From: Modestobacter excelsi
GTDB taxonomy: Bacteria > Actinomycetota > Actinomycetes > Mycobacteriales > Geodermatophilaceae
Direction: 5' to 3'
NCBI RefSeq assembly: GCF_005930495.1
Contig: NZ_SJEX01000031.1
Span: 1 to 49,913, forward strand
DNA length: 49,913 bases
A program made the position numbers and the translations under genes. Below are positions 21,274 through 29,400 of the stretch, one piece after another. The notes under the pieces are model-generated. The model did no database searches. It saw only the letters and a program-made list of their open reading frames with translations, and was not told where the DNA came from. Every line of letters starts with the position of its first letter. The stretch's first letter is position 1.

Positions 21274-21843
21274 ATGCGCTGGGAGCAGCTGTTCGCCGAC
21301 CTGGAGGCGCAGGCGGCGGCGGAGGAGTCGGCCGCGGAACTGGCCGAGGCGCCATCCCGCGCTCGGGCCGAGCACGGCACCGTGCTGCTCGTCGACCGGC
21401 TCCGTGGCTCCCTCGAGCAGGAGCTGTCGCTCCGGTGCCGGGGTGCGGGTGAGCTCTCGGGGCGCCTGGTCGACGTGGGGGTGGACTGGCTGCTGCTCGT
21501 CGACGGCCAGGGGCGGGACGTGCTCGTGGCCGCCGGGGCGGTGAGTGCCGTCGCGGGTCTGGCGGCGGTGACCGCAGCCGCCGTCCCCGTCGGCGAGGTG
21601 GCCCGCCGGCTGGACCTGCGTCGAGCGCTGCGTGGGCTGGCCCGGGACCGCGCGACGGTCAGCTGCCTGCTCGACGACGGCGGCGTGCTCGCCGGCACCG
21701 TCGACCGGGTGGGCGCGGACTTCCTGGAGCTCGCCGAGCACCCGCTCGACCAGCCGCGCCGCCGGGGTGCGGTGACGTCGGTGCGCGCCGTGCCGGTGCG
21801 CGCCGTGGTGGCCGTGCGGACGTCGCTCCCCGCGGTTCCCTGA
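21274..21843 (+). CDS. Unknown protein, 189 aa, paired divergently with the LysM gene
   Basis: I do not recognise the family with certainty. An acidic coiled N-terminus (MRWEQLFADLEAQ and Ala/Glu repeats to about 35) is followed by two similar beta-rich halves: SGRLVDVGVDWLLLVDG (about 60-80) and LAGTVDRVGADFLELAEH (about 140-160), which look like Sm/SH3-type barrel repeats. No signal peptide or helix long enough to span the membrane. The -10 box and strong third-position GC support a real gene. Confidence 0.7.
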   Translation: MRWEQLFADLEAQAAAEESAAELAEAPSRARAEHGTVLLVDRLRGSLEQELSLRCRGAGELSGRLVDVGVDWLLLVDGQGRDVLVAAGAVSAVAGLAAVTAAAVPVGEVARRLDLRRALRGLARDRATVSCLLDDGGVLAGTVDRVGADFLELAEHPLDQPRRRGAVTSVRAVPVRAVVAVRTSLPAVP

Positions 21844-21853
21844 CGGCCGGCTG

Positions 21854-21881
21854 CGTCACCGGCGCCGGGTCAGCGGTGACG
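21854..21881. terminator. Hairpin between convergent genes
   Basis: CGTCACCG (21854-21861) and CGGTGACG (21874-21881), perfect 8-bp arms around a 12-base loop. It fills the 39-base gap between the unknown gene and the HTH gene and could end both. Confidence 0.55.
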
Positions 21882-21882
21882 G

Positions 21883-22122
21883 TCAGTGCGGGGAGTCGAC
21901 CTCCGCCTCCGGCGCCGGCTCGGGCGCGGTGGTGGCCCGGGCCTCGGCGTACTTCTGCTGGATGAACCGCTCCAGCTCGTCCTTCTCGACCCGCCACTGG
22001 CCGCGGCCACCGATCTGGATGGCGATCAGCTCCTTGCGGCGGACCAGCGCGTAGGCCTGCGACCACGAGACGTTGAGGATCTCCGCGACGTCGTCGAGGG
22101 TCAGGAAGCGCTGGGTGGCCAT
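21883..22122 (-). CDS. BldC/excisionase-like helix-turn-helix protein
   Basis: A 79-aa MerR-type winged-helix protein: FLTLDDVAEILNVSWSQAYALV is the helix-turn-helix and QIGGRGQWRVEKDELERFI the wing. Actinobacteria carry several such small regulators related to BldC and phage excisionases. There is no phage gene nearby, so a chromosomal transcription factor is more likely. It is divergent from the SAF/CpaE pair across 202 bases and is a candidate regulator of it. Confidence 0.85.
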   Translation of the reverse strand: MATQRFLTLDDVAEILNVSWSQAYALVRRKELIAIQIGGRGQWRVEKDELERFIQQKYAEARATTAPEPAPEAEVDSPH

Positions 22123-22324
22123 GGGTCGGTGTTCTCCCGTCGAAGGTGCCCGCCAGTGTGGCAGCCGGGTGACAGCGGCCTCCGTCGTCCACCCGAAGGT
22201 GTGGACAACGGCTGCGCAGCGGCCGGTGCCTCGGTCATGATCTCCCTCCGCGCCCGGTCAGGGCGAGGCCGGTGGTGCGCCCGCACGCCGGTGGAGGACA
22301 GATCGAGCGAGGTGCGACCGACCG

Positions 22325-23050
22325 ATGAGTGCGACCACCGCGGCACCGCCCGCCGGCCGCACCGACGCCGTCCCGAGCCCGGTGCCGCGGCGGGTGCGGC
22401 CGCCCCGCTGGCTCGACCTGCGGCTCGTCCTCGGTGTGCTCCTGGTCCTGGGATCGGTGCTGCTGGGCGCCCGGGTGGTCACCGGAGCCGACGCGACGGT
22501 CCCCGTCTGGTCGGTGAGTGGCGACCTCGCCGCCGGCACCGTGCTCGACGCGGACGACCTCGTGGCGGTGTCGGTCCGGCTGGACGACGTCGCCGGGCAG
22601 TACCTGGCGACCAGCACGCGCCCGGAGGGCCGGGTCCTGGGCCGGGCGGTCCGGGCCGGGGAGCTGCTGCCGCGCTCGGCGCTGGAGGAGGCGACCGGCC
22701 TGGTGCAGCTGGCCCTGCCGGTCCAGGCGGGGTACGTCCCGCCCGGGCTGACCCGGGGGCAGGTCGTGGACGTGTACGCCGTGGCCGACCCCGCCGTCGG
22801 TGCCACCGGCCAGACCGGTGGGGACGTCGACCTCGTGGTGTCCGCAGCCCCCGTGCAGGCGGTGACCGGTCGGGGCGACGGCGTGCTCTCGACAGCGACG
22901 ACCACCGTCCAGGTCGTCGTCGCCGTGGCGGGCGCCGATGCCGCCGACGTGCTCGGGGCCATCGGTGGCCGCGGGCTCGTGGTGGTCGTCCGGGAGTCCG
23001 TGGACGCCGGGCCCGGGGTGGGCTCCGCCCCGGCCGGACCCACCGGCTGA
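22325..23050 (+). CDS. SAF-domain (CpaB-like) membrane protein
   Basis: A 241-aa protein with one N-terminal helix (about 32-53) and a SAF domain right outside the membrane (about 60-120: DLAAGTVLDADDLVAV, then RAVRAGELLPRSAL), as in CpaB/RcpC pilus proteins. The remainder is a beta-rich domain. CpaB helps assemble Flp/Tad pili, but no pilin, secretin or CpaF is here. Its TGA overlaps the next ATG (TGATG), so translation is coupled to the CpaE-like ATPase. Confidence 0.8.
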   Translation: MSATTAAPPAGRTDAVPSPVPRRVRPPRWLDLRLVLGVLLVLGSVLLGARVVTGADATVPVWSVSGDLAAGTVLDADDLVAVSVRLDDVAGQYLATSTRPEGRVLGRAVRAGELLPRSALEEATGLVQLALPVQAGYVPPGLTRGQVVDVYAVADPAVGATGQTGGDVDLVVSAAPVQAVTGRGDGVLSTATTTVQVVVAVAGADAADVLGAIGGRGLVVVVRESVDAGPGVGSAPAGPTG

Positions 23051-24330
23051 TGGCGCTGCAGGTCTTCACCGCCGTCACCGGGGCGGCGTGGGAGTCCGAG
23101 CTGGTCGGTGCGCTCGACCGCGAGGACCATGGGGTCACCGTCGTCCGGCGCTGCGTCGACGTCGCCGAGCTGCTGGCTGCCGCGACGACGGGCACCGGGC
23201 AGGCTGCTCTGCTGTCGGCCGAGCTGCGCCGGCTGGACGGCTCCGCGGTGGCCCGGTTGCACGCGGCCGGCGTCGCCGTCGTGGGCCTGGTGGAGCCGGG
23301 GGACGCCGGCGCGGCCGAGCGGCTGCGACAACTCGGCGTGGTCCGCGTGCTGCCGGCCGACGCCGCACCGGAGGAGATCGCCCGGGCACTGCGCGAGGCG
23401 GTCACCGGTGCCCCCGTGCCTGGGCACGACGTGGCCGACCCGCGCGCCGCGCTGCCCGCGCTCGGCCTGCCGCCCGAGGCGGGCGCCGAACCGGCCGGGC
23501 GGGGGCGGGTGGTGGCCGTCTGGGGCCCGACCGGCGCGCCGGGACGCACCACCGTCGCCGTCGGGCTGGCCGACGAGGCGGCCCGCCTGCAGCTGTCGAC
23601 CCTGCTGGTGGACGCCGACGTCTACGGCGGGGTCGTCGCGCAGGTGCTGGGCCTGCTCGACGAGTCACCCGGGGTCGCGGCCGCGGCCCGGCAGGCGACC
23701 GCGGGGACGCTCGACCGGGCGGCGCTGGCCCGGCTGGCCTGGTCGGTGAGCCCGCAGCTGCGGGTCCTCACCGGGCTGGCCCGCGCCGATCGCTGGCCCG
23801 AGCTGCGGCCGCGTGCCGTCGAGGTGGTGGTCGAGGAGGCCCGTCGGCTGGCAGCGCTGACCGTGGTGGACTGCGCGTTCTCCGTGGAGGAGGACGAGGA
23901 GCTCTCCTTCGACACCGCGGCCCCGCGCCGGAACGGGGCGACGCTGACGGTGCTGGAGTCCGCCGACGAGGTGCTCTGCGTCAGCGGTGCCGATCCGGTG
24001 GCGTTGCAGCGCACGGTCCGGGCGCTCGCCGAGCTCCGGGACGTGCTGCCGCAGGTCGAGCCGGTGGTCGTGGTGAACCAGCTCCGTCGCGGGCCGGTCC
24101 CCGGCGACGCCCGGCGGGAGATCGCCGCGGCACTCGGCCGCTTCACCGGACGGGAGGTCCGGGCGTTCCTGCCCGCCGACCGCAGGGCGACCGACGCGGC
24201 GCTGGCCGCGGGGCGCACGCTCGCCGAGGTCGCCCCCCACTCGGCCCTGCGCACCGCACTGCGGTCGCTCGCCGCCGAGCTGGGCGGCGTACCGGAGCCG
24301 GCGGGCAGGCGGGCCCGCCGGCTCCGCTGA
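23050..24330 (+). CDS. CpaE/TadZ-like ParA-family protein with altered P-loop
   Basis: A 426-aa protein. Residues 1-125 form a receiver-like domain without a clear phosphoacceptor, as in CpaE/TadZ. Residues about 150-420 are a ParA/MinD-type fold. The P-loop reads WGPTGAPGRTT (158-168): the deviant Walker lysine is absent and the catalytic lysine is Arg166. Later LLVDADVYGG and VVNQLRRG segments are preserved. TadZ/CpaE proteins place pilus machines at the membrane, and some have degenerate ATPase sites. Coupled to the SAF gene. Confidence 0.8.
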   Translation: MALQVFTAVTGAAWESELVGALDREDHGVTVVRRCVDVAELLAAATTGTGQAALLSAELRRLDGSAVARLHAAGVAVVGLVEPGDAGAAERLRQLGVVRVLPADAAPEEIARALREAVTGAPVPGHDVADPRAALPALGLPPEAGAEPAGRGRVVAVWGPTGAPGRTTVAVGLADEAARLQLSTLLVDADVYGGVVAQVLGLLDESPGVAAAARQATAGTLDRAALARLAWSVSPQLRVLTGLARADRWPELRPRAVEVVVEEARRLAALTVVDCAFSVEEDEELSFDTAAPRRNGATLTVLESADEVLCVSGADPVALQRTVRALAELRDVLPQVEPVVVVNQLRRGPVPGDARREIAAALGRFTGREVRAFLPADRRATDAALAAGRTLAEVAPHSALRTALRSLAAELGGVPEPAGRRARRLR

Positions 24331-24373
24331 CCGGGCGGGGAGGGGCGGGGTGTGCACGCCCGCGGCCCCGACG

Positions 24374-24379
24374 TAGCGT
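24374..24379 (+). promoter_or_regulatory. -10 box of the WS/DGAT gene
   Basis: TAGCGT, 28 bases before the TTG start, which has its own GGGAGG site. Confidence 0.4.
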
Positions 24380-24407
24380 GTGACGACGCTCAGTGAGGGA
24401 GGTCACG

Positions 24408-25805
24408 TTGGTCGAACGACTCACCGCACTGGATGCCTCCTTCCTCTACCTGGAGGAACCCGGCACGCCGATGCACGTCGGCGGGGTCATCGTGCTGGAC
24501 CGTCCCGACGGCGGTCTGGACCACGAGGCGCTGATCGAGCTGGTCCGCACCCGGCTGCCCCTGGTGCCCCGGTACCGGCAGAAGGTCGTCGAGGTGCCGG
24601 GCCACCTGGCGAACCCGGCCTGGGTCGACGACCCGGACTTCGACATCAGCTACCACGTCCGTCGCTCCGCGCTGCCCCGCCCCGGCAGCGAAGAGCAGCT
24701 GCTCGACCTGGTCGCCCGGCTCACCGCACGACCGATGGACCGCAGCCGCCCGCTGTGGGAGATGTACCTCGTCGAGGGGCTCGCCGGCGACCGCACGGCC
24801 GTGGTGACCAAGACCCATCCCGCCCTGGTCGACGGGCTGGGCGCGATCGACATCGGTCAGGTCATCCTCGATCCGGAACCCGACGCCGTCCGGTCGCTGC
24901 CGGAGTCGGCCGACGAGTGGCGCCCGCGCCGGCCGCCCGGCCGGGTCGCACTGGTGTGGGAGGCGTGGGAGGACTACCTCAAACGGCCCTCCACGGTGCT
25001 CGACACCGCCCGCACGGCCGTCGGCGACGTGCGCGCCACGGCCGGCCGCTGGGCGGGCGTCGCCGGCGGGCTGGTCACAGCGGTCGCCCGGACGGCGGTG
25101 TCCCCGGCCCCGATGAGCCCTCTGAACGCCCCGATCGGGCGGCAGCGCCGGGTCGCGGTCGCCCGGGCCTCGCTCGAGGACCTCCGGACGGTGCGCAAGG
25201 CCCACGGCGGGACGGTCAACGACGTCCTGCTCACCTCGGTGACCGGCGCGCTCCGGGAGTGGCTGCTGTCCCGCGGTGAGCCCGTGGTGGGCAGCACCTC
25301 GGTGCGCGCCCTGGTCCCGGTGTCGGTCCGCAGCGAGGACGAGTCGGCCGCCAACGAGGTCCGCTCGTTCCTGGTCGACCTGCCGGTGGGGGAGCCCAAC
25401 CCCCGGCTGCGCCTGACCCGGATCAGCTACGCCATGCGCGGGCTGGCCCCGAGCAGCCAGTCGGTGGGCGCGGACACGCTCAGCGCCCTGTCCGGCTTCG
25501 CGCCACCCACCCTGCACGCCCTGGGTGCCCGGGCGGCCAGCGGCCTGTCCCGTCGGCTGTTCAACCTGGTCGTCACCAACGTGCCGGGGCCGCAGGTCCC
25601 GCTCTATGCCGGCGGCGCCCGGATGCTGGAGGTCTTCCCGGTCGTGCCACTGGCGCGGGGGCAGGGTCTGGCCATCGGCATGACCAGCTACGACGGCACC
25701 GTGTACGTGAGCCTGAACGCCGACCGGGACAGCATCAGCGACGTCGACGCCCTCGCCGACCTGATCGAGCAGGAGGTCGCCTACCTCGTGGAGCTGGCCG
25801 CCTGA
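24408..25805 (+). CDS. Wax ester synthase/diacylglycerol acyltransferase family protein
   Basis: A 465-aa WS/DGAT protein that would esterify fatty alcohols or diacylglycerol with acyl-CoA to make storage lipid. The N-terminus (VERLTALDASFLYLEEP) and the NDVLLTSVTGALREWL segment are typical. The active-site motif HHxxxDG reads HPALVDG (137-143), so the second, catalytic His is Pro138. Activity may be altered or lost. TTG at 24408 is chosen: GGAGG lies five bases upstream, whereas the in-frame GTG at 24393 lacks a site. A hairpin element follows the stop. Confidence 0.88.
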   Translation: MVERLTALDASFLYLEEPGTPMHVGGVIVLDRPDGGLDHEALIELVRTRLPLVPRYRQKVVEVPGHLANPAWVDDPDFDISYHVRRSALPRPGSEEQLLDLVARLTARPMDRSRPLWEMYLVEGLAGDRTAVVTKTHPALVDGLGAIDIGQVILDPEPDAVRSLPESADEWRPRRPPGRVALVWEAWEDYLKRPSTVLDTARTAVGDVRATAGRWAGVAGGLVTAVARTAVSPAPMSPLNAPIGRQRRVAVARASLEDLRTVRKAHGGTVNDVLLTSVTGALREWLLSRGEPVVGSTSVRALVPVSVRSEDESAANEVRSFLVDLPVGEPNPRLRLTRISYAMRGLAPSSQSVGADTLSALSGFAPPTLHALGARAASGLSRRLFNLVVTNVPGPQVPLYAGGARMLEVFPVVPLARGQGLAIGMTSYDGTVYVSLNADRDSISDVDALADLIEQEVAYLVELAA

Positions 25806-25806
25806 G

Positions 25807-25837
25807 GAAGGACCCTCCTGCCCCCTGCAGGAGGGCC
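25807..25837 (+). terminator. GAAGGACC hairpin element behind the WS/DGAT gene, short form
   Basis: GAAGGACC two bases after the TGA. CCCTCCTGC (25813-25821), loop CCCCT, GCAGGAGGG (25827-25835), then CC: a perfect 9-bp stem. It equals the long copies with the inner loop removed. Confidence 0.7.
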
Positions 25838-25883
25838 GACAGCCGGGAGCCCCGGGCCGGGAAGATCGGCGCGCCGGCGACGT

Positions 25884-25889
25884 TACGGT
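25884..25889 (+). promoter_or_regulatory. -10 box of the DUF6912 gene
   Basis: TACGGT, about 31 bases upstream of the GTG, which has AGGGAGG eight bases upstream. Confidence 0.4.
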
Positions 25890-25920
25890 CGCTGTCCGAC
25901 GACAGAGGGAGGCGAACCGG

Positions 25921-26424
25921 GTGCGCGTGTACCTGCCGGCCACCACGACCGTGCTGCAGGGGTTGCTCGACCAGGGCCGACTGGCGGGACCGCTGACCGT
26001 CTTCACGGTCACGCCGCAGCTGCGCAGCTTCTACGAGCTCAGCGACGGTGACGAGGAGCTCGAGTACGCCGCCCTGATCGCGGCGGCCCGGGCGAGCCTG
26101 CGGCTGATGGACGTGGACCCGACGGCGGCCCGTCGGCGGGTCGTGCTGGCCGCGGACGTCCCGGACGCGTCGGTCACGCCGATCCAGGACGACGCCGCCG
26201 ACGCCGGGGCGGCGCGGACCACCGCTGACGTCACGCTCGCCGACGTCGCCAGTGCCCACATCGACGTCGCGGACGCCGAGGAGGACGTCCGGTCCGCGGT
26301 GAACGTGGTGCTGGAGGCCGACCTGGGCAGCGAGGACGCCCAGTTCGTCGTCGACCAGGCGGAGGGGCACGAGCTGGCCTGGTACGCCACCCAGGAGATC
26401 GGCCCGGCGCTCGAGCTCCTCTGA
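25921..26424 (+). CDS. DUF6912 family protein
   Basis: A 167-aa cytosolic protein beginning MRVYLPATTTVLQGLL, as expected for this actinobacterial family of unknown function. It is very acidic, with a possible two-domain alpha-beta fold. In mycobacteria a similar gene lies near the secA/tgs region (from memory). It converges on the EssC-like gene with 38 bases between the stops; a TGACCCGGGTCA palindrome overlaps the EssC stop. Confidence 0.7.
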   Translation: MRVYLPATTTVLQGLLDQGRLAGPLTVFTVTPQLRSFYELSDGDEELEYAALIAAARASLRLMDVDPTAARRRVVLAADVPDASVTPIQDDAADAGAARTTADVTLADVASAHIDVADAEEDVRSAVNVVLEADLGSEDAQFVVDQAEGHELAWYATQEIGPALELL

Positions 26425-26462
26425 GGCGAGGTCGCGTGCCCCCGGGCAGGTGCTGACCCGGG

Positions 26463-29400
26463 TCACAGCGGCCCCGCCGGCCGCCGGCGCCGGGCGACCT
26501 GCACCCGGGTGACCGCAGTGGGGGTGACGAGCCAGCCGGCGCCGGGACGCGGCGGCAGCGGGCTGCGCGGGGTGCGCAGCCCGAACAGCTCGGCGTCACC
26601 CGCCGCGGGGCGCAGCAGCAGGGCTGTCCGGTGCCGGCGCAGGGCGACCGCCGGACCGCGGAAGGAGCCGGCCAGCTCCGCCGCGGTGCCGGCCGCGAGC
26701 ACGAGCAACCGGGCCGCTGGCGCCGGCGGTGCCGTCAACAGGTCGGCGACCGGTTCCGGCAGCGTCCCGAGGTCGTCGACGACGACGATCGCCGGCCGCC
26801 GTCCGTCCTGACCGGCGAGCCAGGCCCGGAGCGCCTCGGGGTCACCGCGATCGAGGCGGACCGGCCCACCGCTCGGTGGATCCTCCCCGGCCGGCCCGGA
26901 CCCGCGCCCTGGTCCCAGCTCCGCCACCGCTGCCCCCGCGGCCCGGCAGTGCCGGGCGAAGGCGTGCAGTGCACTGGACCGCCCACTGCCGGCCGGGCCG
27001 ACGACGAGGAGTCCGCCGGCCCGGTGCAGGTCGACGCCCAGCGGCGTGCCGTCGTCACCGCCGGGCCCGAGCGGCAGCCAGAGCTCACCGGCGGGGCAGT
27101 CGTCGTCGCCGGCGGGGAGCTCCAGCTCGGGGTCCGCCGGCAGCACCGAGATCCGGATGGGCGCTGTCGCCGTCCCGACGTCCGGCGCGTCGGACAGCAC
27201 GGACCAGGGCATCCGGGGCAGCGCCACCTGACCTTCGACGGCGTCCTCGCCGACCAGGGCCCGGCCCGGCGGACGGGAACCGGGGACGGCCCGCGCCGGC
27301 ACGCCCGCCACCGCGTAGTCGGTGCGGTCGGGCAGCGGCAGGACCAGCCGGCTGCGGACGGCGCCGGCCAGCCTGCTGCCGGGCACGGCGCGGTCCGCGG
27401 TGAGCAGCACGGTGACCCCCACGGCGGCGCCGTCCCGGACCAGTCGCAGCAGACCGGCGGCACCGGTGGCCGGGTCGGCCTCCTCCAGCTGTGCGACCAG
27501 GCTCTCGTGGCCGTCGACGAGCACCAGCAGCAGCGGCTGGTCCGGGGCGGGACCGTCGACGCGGCGGCGGTCGACCTCCGCACCGAGCCGGGCGAGCAGC
27601 CGCAGTGCCCGGTGGGCGTCGTCCCGGCCGACGGCCGTGCCGCAGTGCGGGAGGACCGCGGCGTCCCGGGCGAGGGCTCCGCCGCCGTGGTCCAGGACGT
27701 GCACGTGCAGCCGGCTGGGTGGCAGCTGGTGCACCGCCTCACCGAGCACCGTGCGCAGCACGGTCGTCCGGCCGCTGCGGGGACCGCCGACCAGCAGCCA
27801 GCCGCCGGCCGCGGCGAGGTCCAGCTCGAGCGGTGCCTGCAGCTGGGCGTCGGGGGAGTCGAGCAGGCCGATCCGCAGCTGGGTGGGGCGCGCGCCGGCC
27901 GCCCACCGGTCCAGGTCCGCGGCCGCCAGCCGGTCGGGCAGCGGCGGCAGCCAGGGCCGGTCGACCGGGTGGAGCCCAGCAGACCCCGCCCGGACGTCCA
28001 GCGCTCCGACCAGCCGCGTCAGGTCGCCTGCCCCGGCGGGATCGGCCGGCGGAGGCGGTGGCACCCCGGGCACGGGCGGCCAGGGGCGTCGCCGCGCGGT
28101 CACCGTGGTGCCGCTCGCGGCCTGCACACCGGACACCCGGGCGACCTGGAAGAGCACCGGCGACGCCGAGCCGGTCCGCAGGTAGGCCCGCCCCGGGCGG
28201 TCGGCCGGCAGGTGCGCGGCGACGGCGCTGCCCAGGACGTCCCGGGCGTCGCCCTCGTCGGTGGTGCGCAGGCAGATCCGCAGGGAGGTGTTGGCCCGGA
28301 TCTCCGGGCTGAGCACGCCCGCGGGACGCTGGGTGGCCAGCACGAGGTGCACCCCGAGCGACCGGCCACGCTGCGCGATGCCCACCAGGCCGGTGACGAA
28401 GCCGGGGAGCTCCTCGGCCAGGGTCGCGAACTCGTCGACGACGATGACCAGCCGGCTCAGGGCGACCGCGTCGGGCAGGTCGGCGAGGTCGCGCGCACGG
28501 TGGTCGGCGAGCAGCCGCTCGCGACGGGTCAGCTCGGCCGACAGCGACCGGAGGGCCCGGGCCGTCGACTGGTGGTCGAGGTCGGTGAGCACGCCGACGG
28601 TGTGCGGCAGCGTCGACGCCTCACCGAAGGCCGCCCCGCCCTTGTAGTCGACCAGCAGGAAGCTGCACCGGTCCGGCGGGTGGTGCAGGGCCAGGCTGGC
28701 GACGAGGGTCTGCAGCAGCTCGGACTTCCCCGAGCCCGTGGTCCCGGCGACCAGTGCGTGCGGACCGTCGGCGACCAGGTCGATGCCGAGGGGCTCCGGG
28801 CCGGTGGACCCCAGGACCGCCAGCAGCCGATCGCGGTGGCGGAGCCACGAGCCCACGACCTCGTCCCCGACGGACAGTCCCAGTCCGGTGCTGGGCAGGT
28901 CGAGCAGCCGGGCGCTGTCCGGCAGCGCGCCGGCCGACGCCGGGACGGTGAGCCCGGCGAGGTCGCGCGCGATGCCGGCGGCCGTGGCGGCGCTGACCGC
29001 GTCCAGGACGAGCGCACGCTCCTCGTCCAGCCCCGGGGCGCGCAGCCGTCCGCTGCTGCCCGTCTCGCCGGTCACCTCCAGCCGCGCGGCGGCCGGCAAC
29101 GCCAGCGCCGCCTCCGAGTCGGCGAGGTCCAGCGTGACCAGCCGATCGGCTCCCCGGGCGAGTGCCTCGGCCACGGGCGGCTCGACCGGACCGTCCAGGA
29201 CCACCAGCGTGCACGGCGCCGCCCCCGTCGTCCCGGCGGCGTCGAGCAGGCGTGCCGGCACCTCGTCCCCGGGGAGAGCGACCGCCTGCAGGTGCGGCAG
29301 CCACGTCGTCCACGCCCAGTCCGCCACCCGCTCGCGGTTGCAGGCCAGCACCACGCCGAGCTGCGCGGGTGACGTGAGGACGGCGAGCTGGCAGAGCGCG

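Noticed and set aside
21883..22122. Phage excisionase and prophage edge
   Set aside because: No integrase, attachment repeat or phage gene nearby; BldC-type chromosomal regulator is more likely.
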